A stretch of 64,000 nt of DNA from Planctomycetota bacterium (GTDB lineage Bacteria; Planctomycetota; Planctomycetia; Pirellulales; Pirellulaceae), in contig JAPLNL010000019.1 of NCBI GenBank assembly GCA_026692905.1, positions 5,380 to 69,379 of the forward strand, given 5' to 3'. A model generated the notes under the pieces. It was not told the DNA's origin, did no database searches, and saw only the letters and a list, made by a program, of their open reading frames with translations. Position 1 is the stretch's first letter; each line of letters begins with the position of its first letter. Made by a program: the position numbers and the translations under genes. Of the stretch, positions 25,730-34,875 are shown one piece after another.

Positions 25730-28630
25730 TCACAATTTGTTTCGCCTATCCATAAGCAAGGGTCGGTCACGCGGCATTTCTGGAAATGGCCAAAACGACT
25801 TTGGACGCTTGACGTTTTCTTTTAGTCGGAACAACTCTTTTTCCGCGAGCTCCTTGGTCTCTTTGGCTTTTTCCGATTTACCGAGATGCTCTTGTATCTC
25901 GGATAATCGAAGCAACGAAAGTCGCAAAACGTTTCCGTAAACAGCCACGTCCGTGAAGCGGTTTGCTAGTTCGCGTTGAATGGCGATTGCCTCTCGCATC
26001 AGCTCTTCAGCTCGTTCGCTTTTCCCCTCGGTTATGCTCAGCTTAAAGAGGGTAGAGGCTTTAAGTGCTTGATACTCTGGGATCTGCGGATGCTCCTTGA
26101 CGATTTGATCACAAATCGTACGAGCTCGTTCGCAACGTTGTCGGTCGATGGGACGATTTGAAACATTGCGACTTAGCGTGTCAGCCAACTCATACTTAAA
26201 GGCGGCTGAGTCTGAATGTGATTTGCATAAGACCTCGAACAGTTCAATCGATTTACGAATTGCGTCGTCAGATCGCGGGAAATCCCTTAATTCGCGAGCG
26301 ATGCGCGATTCATCTCGAAGAGCGCGTCCCAAGGAAACTTGATACGAGACGTTGTCTGGCGACTCGGTGGTAAGCCCTTTGAGTAATGTTAATGCTTCGG
26401 CATTGAACTCGGCGTCGCGTTTGATTCGCATCGCGACATCCGGTGGAAGATCGGGCCCGGTAAGCGGTTTTTCTAACGGGCGGTTTCCTCTCGATCGAGC
26501 GTTCGCACCAAATCGCGTCTGCAATGTCCCCATGCAATTCAGGAGTTTCGCCAAGGCAAAACGACCATCGGCTTTTTCTTTCACCTGCGGCGATCGGTTG
26601 AGGAGAGATAACGCTTCCTTGTATTCACCCTCGGCCTTCAGAAGTTGCCCACGCTTTGCGAAGATGGTTAGTCGTTCGATGTGAATCGCCAGCATGGGCA
26701 ACACCGATTCTGCGAGATCAGGTTTCTGCTCTAGGATAGCCCGAAACGCGATGAGTGCCTTTTGGTAAGATTCCTCAGCTTTGTCTAATTGGCCAAGTTT
26801 ATGTTGGATATCCGCAACGCGTTGCTGCCCCACGGCAGCTTCGACACGCAAGTCTTTTGCATTTTCCTCCGAGAACGCGTCGAAGAACTCAAGCAAAGAT
26901 TCCAGCAGGGCCACATCGGCTTGACTGAGAGTTGCGTTCGCGAATTCGACAGACTCCTCGTCTTCGAAGTCTCCGCTCATCGCGATCATGCTGCCCCGCG
27001 ACGCGATATTACTAGTGATTTGGTCGAAAGCTTTCAATGCGAGACTCAGGTTCTTTTCGGCCCGCATTTGTTCTTGTTCCACCTGCGCGAGCGCCTCCGT
27101 TTTCGCTGCCAGGTTCGTCTCAGCGCGTTCAAACTGCTTTCCAATCTCTCGAATCGAGCGCTGCTGCTGGCGGTTCCATATACCCAATAAGCCAGCGATC
27201 AAAATCAATAAGCAGAGCGTAGCGGCCGCCAAGGTCGCTATGGCTGGATTGCGTCTGGCCCAACGCATGAGCAACTCGGTTCGAGTCGAGCGTTTTGCCA
27301 AGATCGGGCGATCCTCGAGGAACCGTCGCAAATCTTCCTCCAATTCGCGAGCATGTTGATATCGATCTTTCGCGTTGTACGCACAAGCCTTGAGCGTGAT
27401 CGTTTGTAAGTCCGCAGGAATGTTGGGCTGGATCGAACGCGGGCTTCGCAAAATCGAGTTGCGTTCAGGGTCGAGCAGTCGCGACTTGGGGGACTCGATC
27501 GCCGGCTTGAGCGTCAACAGCTCAAACAGAGTCAAACCCAAACTATAAATATCGACGCGGGAGTCACCAGAGCCCGCGATTTGTTCGGGTGCCATATACC
27601 GTAGCGTCCCCAAGATTTCGCCAGTTTGCGTTTCGGCATCCAGATCGGTGCGGCGAGCCAGGCCAAAATCGGTGACCCAAATGGTTCCTTCCCGATCGAG
27701 TAACAAATTGGCTGGCTTGATGTCGCGATGAAGCACGCGTTGATGGTGTGCGTACTGCAACGCATTGGCCACATTCGCAATGGTTCTTGCAACGTTGCGA
27801 AAATACTCTCGCGTAAGTCTTTGTGATGTCGGTCCCTGTTCCGAGTCAGTTGCAGGAGCCTGGATAGTATCGATGGGTGCAACCATCGTCGGTTCATCCG
27901 GCGACGCGGCTATGAGTTCGATGGTCTCCGCTTCCCGCGGTACGGTCTTTAATTGAGAGGCCGCTCGCGCGGATGCATTGGTTGTGGAGGTTGCACTCGT
28001 GACAGAAGCGATGGTTTCTGTCGTTGACTTGCTAAGCATTCGACGGGCTGCTTCACCGCTATGCGTTGTTCCAATTGTGTCGTTTTTCAAGCACTCGATC
28101 ACATCGTACAAGGTTACTCCATCGATCAGCTGCATCGCATAGTACTGTAAACCTTGGTCCTCACCGATGCCATAGATCGGAACGATGTTGGTGTGGTGCA
28201 GGCTAGCGGCTGCTTCGGCTTCGCGACGAAAACGAGCGTTGTGTTTGGCATTGCCTGAGATCAAGCCGCTGATGACCTTCAAAGCAACGTGGCGATTTAA
28301 GGATCGTTGGATCGCCTCGTAAACCACTCCCATACCACCTCGCCCAATTTCACGAACGATCTCGTAGTCGCCCAGTAAACTTGGCCGGCCGTTTGCAATA
28401 GGTGACAAGGAATGGGACCCGCCAGATTTCGGTTGAGCGGAGTCGTCGTTCGAGACACGCTCGACCAACGCAATCGATGGCAGTATCGTGCGAAGAAGTT
28501 CTGCGTGTTCTGGATACCGAAGTGCATACTCTTCGATCGTGGGCTTGTCACCAGCTCGCAATCGCATGGAATACTCCTCCGCGACGACTTCGACGGGATG
28601 CCGATCCTCTTCAGAATGGGAGTGGTTCAT
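25730..28630 (-). CDS. Membrane Ser/Thr protein kinase with C-terminal TPR-like region
   Basis: This 966-residue protein has an N-terminal planctomycete pre-kinase motif (17-53), then a Hanks-type kinase: P-loop 'IGRGGMG' (95-101), Lys118, 'HRDIKPANLL' (301-310) and DFG (321-323), all intact. About 90 residues of Ser/Thr/Ala-rich sequence (181-270) are inserted between the hinge region and the catalytic loop. One membrane helix follows (around 478-498), then a Glu/Lys-rich coiled coil and a long TPR-like helical domain (about 590-930), presumably a periplasmic sensor or scaffold. It overlaps the sigma factor gene by 4 bp (ATGA), so translation is coupled. Confidence 0.9.
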   Translation of the reverse strand: MNHSHSEEDRHPVEVVAEEYSMRLRAGDKPTIEEYALRYPEHAELLRTILPSIALVERVSNDDSAQPKSGGSHSLSPIANGRPSLLGDYEIVREIGRGGMGVVYEAIQRSLNRHVALKVISGLISGNAKHNARFRREAEAAASLHHTNIVPIYGIGEDQGLQYYAMQLIDGVTLYDVIECLKNDTIGTTHSGEAARRMLSKSTTETIASVTSATSTTNASARAASQLKTVPREAETIELIAASPDEPTMVAPIDTIQAPATDSEQGPTSQRLTREYFRNVARTIANVANALQYAHHQRVLHRDIKPANLLLDREGTIWVTDFGLARRTDLDAETQTGEILGTLRYMAPEQIAGSGDSRVDIYSLGLTLFELLTLKPAIESPKSRLLDPERNSILRSPRSIQPNIPADLQTITLKACAYNAKDRYQHARELEEDLRRFLEDRPILAKRSTRTELLMRWARRNPAIATLAAATLCLLILIAGLLGIWNRQQQRSIREIGKQFERAETNLAAKTEALAQVEQEQMRAEKNLSLALKAFDQITSNIASRGSMIAMSGDFEDEESVEFANATLSQADVALLESLLEFFDAFSEENAKDLRVEAAVGQQRVADIQHKLGQLDKAEESYQKALIAFRAILEQKPDLAESVLPMLAIHIERLTIFAKRGQLLKAEGEYKEALSLLNRSPQVKEKADGRFALAKLLNCMGTLQTRFGANARSRGNRPLEKPLTGPDLPPDVAMRIKRDAEFNAEALTLLKGLTTESPDNVSYQVSLGRALRDESRIARELRDFPRSDDAIRKSIELFEVLCKSHSDSAAFKYELADTLSRNVSNRPIDRQRCERARTICDQIVKEHPQIPEYQALKASTLFKLSITEGKSERAEELMREAIAIQRELANRFTDVAVYGNVLRLSLLRLSEIQEHLGKSEKAKETKELAEKELFRLKENVKRPKSFWPFPEMPRDRPLLMDRRNKL

Positions 28631-29265
28631 GGCATTGGTCGTCTAGAGTGGTGTTGGTTTAGTATCTCGGCAAGTTTGGCGGCGGCTCTCACATAGCGAT
28701 TGCTGGCTGCGGTTGGGGAAATGTCGAGCACTTCCGCTACCTGTTGATTGCTTAGATGTTCGAAGTGCCGCATCGCAATGACTTCACGGTCTGTCTCATT
28801 CATTGATTCCAACGCGGATTGGAGTTGCTGCATTTCTTCGTCTCGGACGGCGGCTTGGCTGGGAGACGTGATATCGTCCAACAAAATTCTCGCGATAGAT
28901 ATGCTAGTAGTTTGACCATAGGGTGAGGAGGCCAAAGGCAATTCGCGATGGGCATCTCGTTTTTCTCGCGTATGGTTGCGATGGATATCGATAAGCGATT
29001 GAATTGTTTTTTGTCGTACCCACACAAAAAACGAAACCGGAGAACCTTCGATAAACTCGTTGATCCTGCGAGCTATTTCGAAGTAGGCTTCCTGGAGCAC
29101 ATCCGACGGATCGACGCGACTTCGCAAGACGGGTGCAAGTCGAAAGGAAACGATGCGTTCGAGTTTCTCACGATGGATTGCCAGCAAATCCGCCAAGGCC
29201 TTTTCGCCCCCCTGAGCTAGCAGAGCGCGATCTCGCGAGATCGAAGAGTCTTGAGAGTTGTCCAT
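28627..29265 (-). CDS. ECF-type sigma-70 factor
   Basis: I choose the ATG at 29265 (212 residues); the frame opens at a TTG 48 bp upstream. Region 2 is at about 30-110 ('VDPSDVLQEAYFEIARRI', 'SFFVWVRQKTIQSLID') and region 4 at about 145-205 ('ETDREVIAMRHFEHLSNQQVAEVLDIS'), a helix-turn-helix that recognises -35 elements. It matches the planctomycete/Verrucomicrobia sigma-70 subfamily encoded beside Ser/Thr kinases. The kinase it overlaps is its likely regulator, so phosphorylation may replace a classical anti-sigma factor; that is inference. Confidence 0.9.
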   Translation of the reverse strand: MDNSQDSSISRDRALLAQGGEKALADLLAIHREKLERIVSFRLAPVLRSRVDPSDVLQEAYFEIARRINEFIEGSPVSFFVWVRQKTIQSLIDIHRNHTREKRDAHRELPLASSPYGQTTSISIARILLDDITSPSQAAVRDEEMQQLQSALESMNETDREVIAMRHFEHLSNQQVAEVLDISPTAASNRYVRAAAKLAEILNQHHSRRPMP

Positions 29266-29288
29266 CCACCGAACCTGGAAAGAGGGAG

Positions 29289-29306
29289 CCCGACGCGTAA
29301 GCGAGG
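29289..29306. repeat. 18-bp sequence repeated in inverse orientation at 30722-30739
   Basis: CCCGACGCGTAAGCGAGG occurs here and as its perfect complement CCTCGCTTACGCGTCGGG at 30722-30739. The two copies flank the EF-hand gene. No other gene or repeat boundary explains it. Confidence 0.7.
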
Positions 29307-29367
29307 AAAGCAAATTTTCGTAGAAATCAAAATCAATGCATTATACAGAACCAGCGACGGATTACTC

Positions 29368-29570
29368 ACCGTCCGCAGCTTTGGAGTTCTAGATTCACGT
29401 CGCCCGATCGCGAGCCTCCGGATTCGTCGCACAGTGTAGAGCGATTGTCTCAATCGCTCGGCGGGCACTTTAGGTCCCCCCCGCAGAACAAATAAGCCGC
29501 GGCTTGAAGGCGCAATTCGAATGCGATTGTGGTCTGCACTTCCGAAACGATTGAGGACAATCGTTTTACA
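29368..29570. repeat. R5 composite repeat, copy A
   Basis: It begins ACCGTCCGCAGCTTTGGAGT and ends in the hairpin AAACGATTGAGGACAATCGT. A similar element lies at 34876-35108: the outer left segment is in the same orientation there, while the inner segment is reversed. The rest of 29266-29854 carries R6 and no gene. Confidence 0.8.
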
Positions 29571-29669
29571 CGCCAATCCCAAAAAAATTTCCAAACAGAA
29601 TGTGGATTGTCTTTTGTTCGTGTCGGTACAACCTTATCTGCATCACTTCAGCTTAGTCATCCTAGCTTA

Positions 29670-29788
29670 GTCAACCTCCCTCCGGGAAGGTCGGCCAGAG
29701 GCCGGGGAGGGTGAACTGACTTGTGCAATTGCCACTGGCACTTCACCCTCCCCTCGCTTTGCTCGACCCTCCCAGGGGGAGGGTGACT
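29670..29788. repeat. R6 palindromic repeat, copy 1 (inverted)
   Basis: Built from AACCTCCCTCCGGGAAGGTC, GGCCGGGGAGGGTGAA, TTGTGCAATTG, and CTTCACCCTCCCCTCGCTTT then GGGAGGGTGA. It is the reverse of copies at 56101-56222 and 60432-60522. It lies upstream of the EF-hand gene. Confidence 0.8.
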
Positions 29789-29854
29789 AAACCGCCAATT
29801 AACCACTAAATCGCCAATCAACCGGAAAAACTCCAAATCAACAGAGGATTTAAC

Positions 29855-30490
29855 ATGAAACTCAAAATGCAAATGCTTGCAGTCCTAGTTGCCATATCGT
29901 TCCCAGTCATGACTTTGGGACAGGAGGACGGCAAGGAGAAAGGGCCTGCTCGCCGCCTCAATATGCAGCGGCCTGGTGCCGGACCGGAAGCCGGTAGATT
30001 TCCGGGGGGATTTCCGGGGGGATTTCCCGGCGGGCCAATGGGAATGATGCAAATGCTACCACTCATGAAGGTCCTCGATACCGATCAAGATGGTTCACTT
30101 TCAGCGACGGAAATCGCCAACGCCTCGAAGACTCTGCTTCAGCTTGATAAGAACGGCGACGGTATCATCAGTTCCGAGGAAATGCGACCTGACCCGAGCG
30201 CCATGACAGGCGGTATGGCTGGTGCTGGACCTGGCGGTCCAATGAACGGGCAAATGATGACGAAACTATTTGAATCGCGAGATAAGAATGGCGACGGTAA
30301 ACTTATCGGTGACGAAATTCCAGAACGATTTCAAGACAAGCTGAAAATGATCGACAAAGATGGCGATGGGGCCATTACCAAGGCGGAATTCGCATCGGTA
30401 GCTGGACGCATGGAAGAAGCAATGGGGAAAAGACCGGGCAAGGATGGTAATTCCAGCGGTGGAGTCAAACCCAAGCGACCGATTGAGTAA
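29855..30490 (+). CDS. Secreted EF-hand calcium-binding protein
   Basis: This 211-residue protein has a signal peptide (1-22), a Gly/Pro-rich linker with repeated 'FPGG' (residues 49-62), then four EF-hand loops: 'DTDQDGSLSATE', 'DKNGDGIISSEE', 'DKNGDGKLIGDE' and 'DKDGDGAITKAE'. All four keep the D-x-D/N-x-DG calcium ligands and the closing Glu. A basic Lys/Gly tail ends it. AGAGGA precedes the ATG. Planctomycetes often place such proteins beside PSD1/DUF1501 operons, as here. Role is probably calcium binding in the periplasm or matrix. Confidence 0.85.
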   Translation: MKLKMQMLAVLVAISFPVMTLGQEDGKEKGPARRLNMQRPGAGPEAGRFPGGFPGGFPGGPMGMMQMLPLMKVLDTDQDGSLSATEIANASKTLLQLDKNGDGIISSEEMRPDPSAMTGGMAGAGPGGPMNGQMMTKLFESRDKNGDGKLIGDEIPERFQDKLKMIDKDGDGAITKAEFASVAGRMEEAMGKRPGKDGNSSGGVKPKRPIE

Positions 30491-30497
30491 TGACAAA

Positions 30498-30586
30498 GTA
30501 GCAGGCACGCTCCGTCGTGCCGTCCGCTGGAGTTCATTTACTCTGATCACTTGTGAACGGCAAGTGGAATGTGCCTGCTACTTCAC
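30498..30586. repeat. R3 palindromic repeat, copy 2
   Basis: AGTAGCAGGCACGCTCCGTC at the left and its near-complement ending AATGTGCCTGCTACTT at the right. It begins 7 bp after the EF-hand stop. Confidence 0.75.
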
Positions 30587-30663
30587 GCTCGTCCCCAGGC
30601 TTTGCTTGGGGATGCACAGCGTTTGAGGCTACGCCTCTATCATGGCATGGATTTGTTTACTAA

Positions 30664-30739
30664 GGAGGCGGAAGCCTCCGATGCATAAAATTCCCCGGCA
30701 GAGCCGGGGAACGAGTTTGACCTCGCTTACGCGTCGGGT
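30664..30739. repeat. Tandem hairpins upstream of PSD1 copy 2
   Basis: GGAGGC-GGAA-GCCTCC (30664-30679) and TTCCCCGGC-AGA-GCCGGGGAA (30691-30711) are two perfect hairpins, followed by CCTCGCTTACGCGTCGGG (30722-30739). They could attenuate or insulate transcription into the operon starting at 30785. No gene is seen in 30491-30784. Confidence 0.65.
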
Positions 30740-30784
30740 TTCCCCTTTCCCCGAAATTCCTATTTTACAAACCAGAGCAATGTA

Positions 30785-33385
30785 ATGATGTCCCGACCTG
30801 ATCTCAAAACAATTGCGTTTCTTGGCCTTGCTTCGTTCCTTGGACCGACTTCAGTTGGTCAAGATGAACAGCCGCTCTCCACAGAGAGCGTTCAATTCTT
30901 CGAAGCCAAGATTCGTCCAGTCTTGATCGAGCATTGTTACCGATGCCACTCGACCGAAGGTCAAGGGGTTCGAGGTGGACTCTCCGTCGAAAACAAAGAC
31001 GCACTCTTAGCCGGTGGCGAATCAGGATCGGCGATTGTTCCCGGCAATCTCGAGGAGAGTCTTCTCTGGAACGCGATCAATTATCAAGACTTCAAGATGC
31101 CGCCCAAGAACCCACTCCCCAAAGCGGTCATCGAAGACTTTCGCAAATGGATCGAAATGGGAGCTCCTGACCCCCGCGTTAACTCAGGCGTCGTCATCCA
31201 TACCAAGGTGACACCCGAGGACATCGCCAAGGGAAAAGAGTTTTGGTCTTTTAAGTCGCCAAAGAAAACAGAACCCAAGCCAGTCAACCATGCCAAGTGG
31301 GCAGCGACCGAAATCGATCGCTACGTCGCGCAATCTTGGGACGAGCATAGACTAGAGCCTGCCAACGACGCTGAACCAGCAACGCTCGCTCGACGACTCT
31401 ACTTTGATTTGATTGGGCTGCCACCTAGCCCAAAAGAATTGGATGCTTTTGTTGCAAGCTGGAAGAGCAATCCAGATTCGGCGATCACTCAAGCCGTCGA
31501 TGACCTGCTCAATCGCCCACAATTCGGTGAACGCTGGGGCCGATATTGGCTCGACGTCGCTCGCTATGCAGAGTCAGCTGGTAAAGAGGTGGACATGACT
31601 TTTCCCAACGCCTGGCGATATCGAAACTACGTCATCGATGCGTTCAACAAAGACAAACCTTACGATCAGTTCGTTCGCGAACAAATCGCTGGCGACTTGA
31701 TCCCAACCAAAGACGATGCCCAATTTGCAGAACAGTTGATTGCGACCAGTTTTCTAGCGATCGGTCCGAAGACACTGATCGAACGCAACCCTCGTCAGTT
31801 TCAAGCGGACTTGATCGACGAACAGATCGACACGACCACTCGCGTTTTTCTTGGTGTTTCGGTGGCTTGTGCTCGCTGCCATGACCACAAATTCGACCCT
31901 ATTCCGCAGACCGACTACTACGCTCTAGCCGGTATCTTTCAAAGTACCGAAACCATGTTCGGGGGCCTGCGCAGCCAACGCAGTCGACAAGAGAGCAATC
32001 TGATCATCCTGCCACTGAACGACCCCAATCCCAATGACAAACCGATATCCAAAACCGAACTTGCCTCTTTGAAGACCCAGTTATCGGAACGCGAGAAAGA
32101 GTATGCAGAAGCGCGACGGGCGCAACGACAACCGGACAAAGCCAAAGAAGGCTCCACACCGCGAAACGGTTTCTTGAGTATCGCCGTCCTAGACCAGTTG
32201 GTCGCGCAGATCAACAGCCGTATCAATACCGTCGATAGCGATGGCAAGCCGCTGACGCTCTGCATGGGGGTTCAAGCCGCCGACAAGCCTCGCGATGCGA
32301 AGTTGCTGGTCCGAGGCGAAATCGATCAGCCTGCACAAGAGGTCAAACGCGGTCTGGTTCAAGTTCTTTGTAAAGACCAGGTCCAACTTCCACCGAACAC
32401 CAGCGGGCGTCGCGAACTCGCCAACTGGTTGGCTTCCCGTGAAAATCCTCTCACCGCGCGTGTGATGGTGAATCGCATTTGGCAACATCTGATCGGTAAC
32501 GCAATCGTAAGTGAGCCCGAGAACTTCGGAGCTTCTGGCCCGGCTCCTTCGAACCCTGCTTTGCTCGACTATTTGGCTGTCGATTTCATGGACAACAAAT
32601 GGTCCGTAAAACACATCGTTCGCTCCATCGCAACATCGCGAGTCTATCGACTGTCTTCCGCATTTGATAAAGCTCGATTCGACGCTGATCCAGAGAATAA
32701 ATACGCCGCTCGAGCCAATGCTCGTCGACTGGATGCCGAAGCGATGCGCGATGCGATTCTGGCGATCAGCGGCCAGATCGATTTGAATCGACCCAAGGCA
32801 TCGTTGATTGCCTCTTATGGAACAACCTTGCTCGGCCCAAATGGACCGGCTTTGCCCCCTGGACTTAACATGGCCGCAATGAGCGCCAAAGGTACCACAC
32901 CGGGCGAGCGGCCAGACACAATGAACGCCATACGAGCAGCCGGTCGAAATCAAAACGTGAATCCTTTCGAAGCTCCCAACTACACTCGATCGGTCTATTT
33001 GCCTATTGCTCGCAACTCCCTGCCTCGAGCCCTCGATGTATTTGACTTCGCGGAGCCAAGTCTCGTGATCGGTAGTCGAGAAGCGTCCAATACAGCGGAT
33101 CAGGCGCTCTTCATGCTAAACAATCCCTTTGTCATCGAACAGAGCGATGCGATTGCGCGACAACTGATCCGTTCGTCCAGCAACCAAAACGAACGCATCG
33201 CCAAAGCGTTCGCATTGGTCTACGGTCGCCCTGCGACGAAAAAGGAGCTTCGAACCGCAACCGAGTTTTTCCGTAAGGCGGACGATGGAAAAAAACCAAG
33301 TCCGGCCGAACAACGTCTCTTCCAATCCTTGAGTCAATTCTGCCAAGCACTCCTCTGCTCAGCAGAGTTTCGTCTAATCAATTAA
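30785..33385 (+). CDS. PSD1/DUF1549/DUF1553 planctomycete cytochrome c-type protein, copy 2
   Basis: This 866-residue protein has a signal peptide (to about residue 26). The cytochrome c-like domain carries CYRCH ('VLIEHCYRCHSTEG') and 'FKMPPKNPLPK'. DUF1549 follows ('YWLDVARYAESAGKEVDMTF', 'CARCHDHKFDPIPQTDYY'), then a charged helical linker and DUF1553 ('NRIWQHLIGNAIV', 'NARRLDAEAMRDAILAISGQ'). Layout is the same as at 20551 but the sequence is clearly diverged, so this is an older paralogue and not a recent duplication. It forms an operon with DUF1501, which starts 9 bp later. Confidence 0.92.
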   Translation: MMSRPDLKTIAFLGLASFLGPTSVGQDEQPLSTESVQFFEAKIRPVLIEHCYRCHSTEGQGVRGGLSVENKDALLAGGESGSAIVPGNLEESLLWNAINYQDFKMPPKNPLPKAVIEDFRKWIEMGAPDPRVNSGVVIHTKVTPEDIAKGKEFWSFKSPKKTEPKPVNHAKWAATEIDRYVAQSWDEHRLEPANDAEPATLARRLYFDLIGLPPSPKELDAFVASWKSNPDSAITQAVDDLLNRPQFGERWGRYWLDVARYAESAGKEVDMTFPNAWRYRNYVIDAFNKDKPYDQFVREQIAGDLIPTKDDAQFAEQLIATSFLAIGPKTLIERNPRQFQADLIDEQIDTTTRVFLGVSVACARCHDHKFDPIPQTDYYALAGIFQSTETMFGGLRSQRSRQESNLIILPLNDPNPNDKPISKTELASLKTQLSEREKEYAEARRAQRQPDKAKEGSTPRNGFLSIAVLDQLVAQINSRINTVDSDGKPLTLCMGVQAADKPRDAKLLVRGEIDQPAQEVKRGLVQVLCKDQVQLPPNTSGRRELANWLASRENPLTARVMVNRIWQHLIGNAIVSEPENFGASGPAPSNPALLDYLAVDFMDNKWSVKHIVRSIATSRVYRLSSAFDKARFDADPENKYAARANARRLDAEAMRDAILAISGQIDLNRPKASLIASYGTTLLGPNGPALPPGLNMAAMSAKGTTPGERPDTMNAIRAAGRNQNVNPFEAPNYTRSVYLPIARNSLPRALDVFDFAEPSLVIGSREASNTADQALFMLNNPFVIEQSDAIARQLIRSSSNQNERIAKAFALVYGRPATKKELRTATEFFRKADDGKKPSPAEQRLFQSLSQFCQALLCSAEFRLIN

Positions 33386-33394
33386 GGACCTATC

Positions 33395-34792
33395 ATGCAA
33401 TTTGAACTCCCAGCTATTTCAAGAAGAGAACTCTTGCAGACGGCTTCCGCTGGCTTCGGCTACTTGGCATTTGCCGGGCTCAGCACCGCTGCCGCCGACC
33501 AAGAGTCGGGGGCGAATCCGCTCGCGCCCAAAGCACCGCATTTCAAGGCGTCCGCCAAACGAGTGATTTTTCTGTGCATGCAAGGTGGTCCGTCCCACGT
33601 CGACACCTTTGACTACAAACCTCAACTGGCAACTGACGCTGGTAAAGGTGGCAAGTACGGCGGCAGCAAATTGATGCCATCCCCTTGGAAATTCAAGCAG
33701 CAGGGCAAAAGTGGGTTGTGGATTTCGGAACTCTTTCCGGAGCTAGGCAAACATGCCGATGAGCTGTCTTTGATCCGGTCGATGCATTGTGATCAGCCGA
33801 CCCATCCGCGGGCCATGACTCAGATGCATACCGGGAATGCCCAGTTCATTCGACCTTCGTTGGGCGCTTGGACGTTGTATGGCTTAGGGACCGAGAACGA
33901 CAGTATGCCGGGCTTCATCGCACTCAATCCGCCTGCAGCTTCGGCGCAGAACTTCGGTAGCTCGTTCCTGCCCGCAATCTACCAAGGGACAAAAGTTGGC
34001 AAGCCACAGGGGCGTGGTCCTGGTGGCATGCGAGGCGGAGCGTCTGGCCCTCAACTTGCCGACATCTCCAATCCTCGTCAGTCCAAGCAATCGCAACGCA
34101 ATCAAATCAATCTCATCCAAAGCCTCAATCGACAGAAGCTGGAGCGTGATGTCGAGCAGCCCGACGTCGAAGGTGTTATCGAGTCGTATGAACTGGCATT
34201 CCGAATGCAGGACACATTACCCGAATTGATGGACCTCTCGAAGGAGTCCGCTAAGACGTTAGCAATGTATGGGATCAACGAAGAGGACACGAATGATTTT
34301 GGCCGCCAGTGCTTGATGGCTCGTCGCTTTGTCGAGTCAGGCGTTCGCTTTGTGGAGGTGACGCACGGCAACTGGGACCATCACCAGCGATTGAAGACGG
34401 AGTTGCCTGAAAACTGTCGCGAGATCGATAAGCCGATTGCGGGTTTGTTGGCCGACCTCAAGCAACGTGGATTGCTCAAAGACACGCTTGTGATTTGGGG
34501 TGGCGAGTTTGGCCGGACACCCGATGCGCCGAACGGAGATGGCCGAGATCACAACCACAAAGGCTATACGACCTGGATGGCGGGTGGCGGTGTGAAAGGT
34601 GGCTTTAGCTACGGCTCGACAGACGAGCATGGCTATCAAGCGGTCGAGGACAAGTGCCATGTTCACGACTGGCATGCCACCATTTTGCATTTGTTGGGTT
34701 TGAACCACGAGCAGCTGACGTATCGCTACGCAGGTAGAAACTTCCGACTGACGGACGTCTCAGGTAACGTAATAGACAAAATCATCGCGTAG
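33395..34792 (+). CDS. DUF1501 family protein, exported, copy 2
   Basis: This 465-residue protein has 'ISRRELLQTASAGFGYLAFA' as a Tat-type signal, then the DUF1501 domain: 'RVIFLCMQGGPSHVDTFDYK', 'MPGFIALNPP', 'VIWGGEFGRTPDAPNGDGRD' and 'HVHDWHATILHLLG'. AAGGA sits 6 nt before the ATG, a good ribosome site that separates it from the PSD1 stop by only 9 bp. Compared with copy 1 it carries an extra Gly-rich loop ('GRGPGGMRGGASG'). Both proteins probably act together in the periplasm on an unknown substrate. Confidence 0.92.
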   Translation: MQFELPAISRRELLQTASAGFGYLAFAGLSTAAADQESGANPLAPKAPHFKASAKRVIFLCMQGGPSHVDTFDYKPQLATDAGKGGKYGGSKLMPSPWKFKQQGKSGLWISELFPELGKHADELSLIRSMHCDQPTHPRAMTQMHTGNAQFIRPSLGAWTLYGLGTENDSMPGFIALNPPAASAQNFGSSFLPAIYQGTKVGKPQGRGPGGMRGGASGPQLADISNPRQSKQSQRNQINLIQSLNRQKLERDVEQPDVEGVIESYELAFRMQDTLPELMDLSKESAKTLAMYGINEEDTNDFGRQCLMARRFVESGVRFVEVTHGNWDHHQRLKTELPENCREIDKPIAGLLADLKQRGLLKDTLVIWGGEFGRTPDAPNGDGRDHNHKGYTTWMAGGGVKGGFSYGSTDEHGYQAVEDKCHVHDWHATILHLLGLNHEQLTYRYAGRNFRLTDVSGNVIDKIIA

Positions 34793-34808
34793 ACGGAGTC
34801 ATTTGATT

Positions 34809-34857
34809 TTGCTCCCCTCGCCCGTCCCGAAACGGCAACGCTGTGAAGCATTTCAGG
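34809..34857. repeat. R9 repeat, partial copy 1
   Basis: TTGCTCCCCTCGCCC followed by GGCAACGCTGTGAAGCATTT matches both ends of the longer palindromic element at 51323-51482. It lies 17 bp after the DUF1501 stop. Confidence 0.6.
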
Positions 34858-34875
34858 ACGGTCGGGGCTTGCCCC

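Noticed and set aside
29266-29313. 16-residue N-terminal extension of the 28.6-kb sigma factor
   Set aside because: It begins at TTG and adds no sigma region; the ATG at 29265 fits better.
30664-30711. Tandem hairpins as a terminator for the EF-hand gene
   Set aside because: They lie about 170 bp past the stop without U-tracts, so a terminator call is not supported; kept as repeats.
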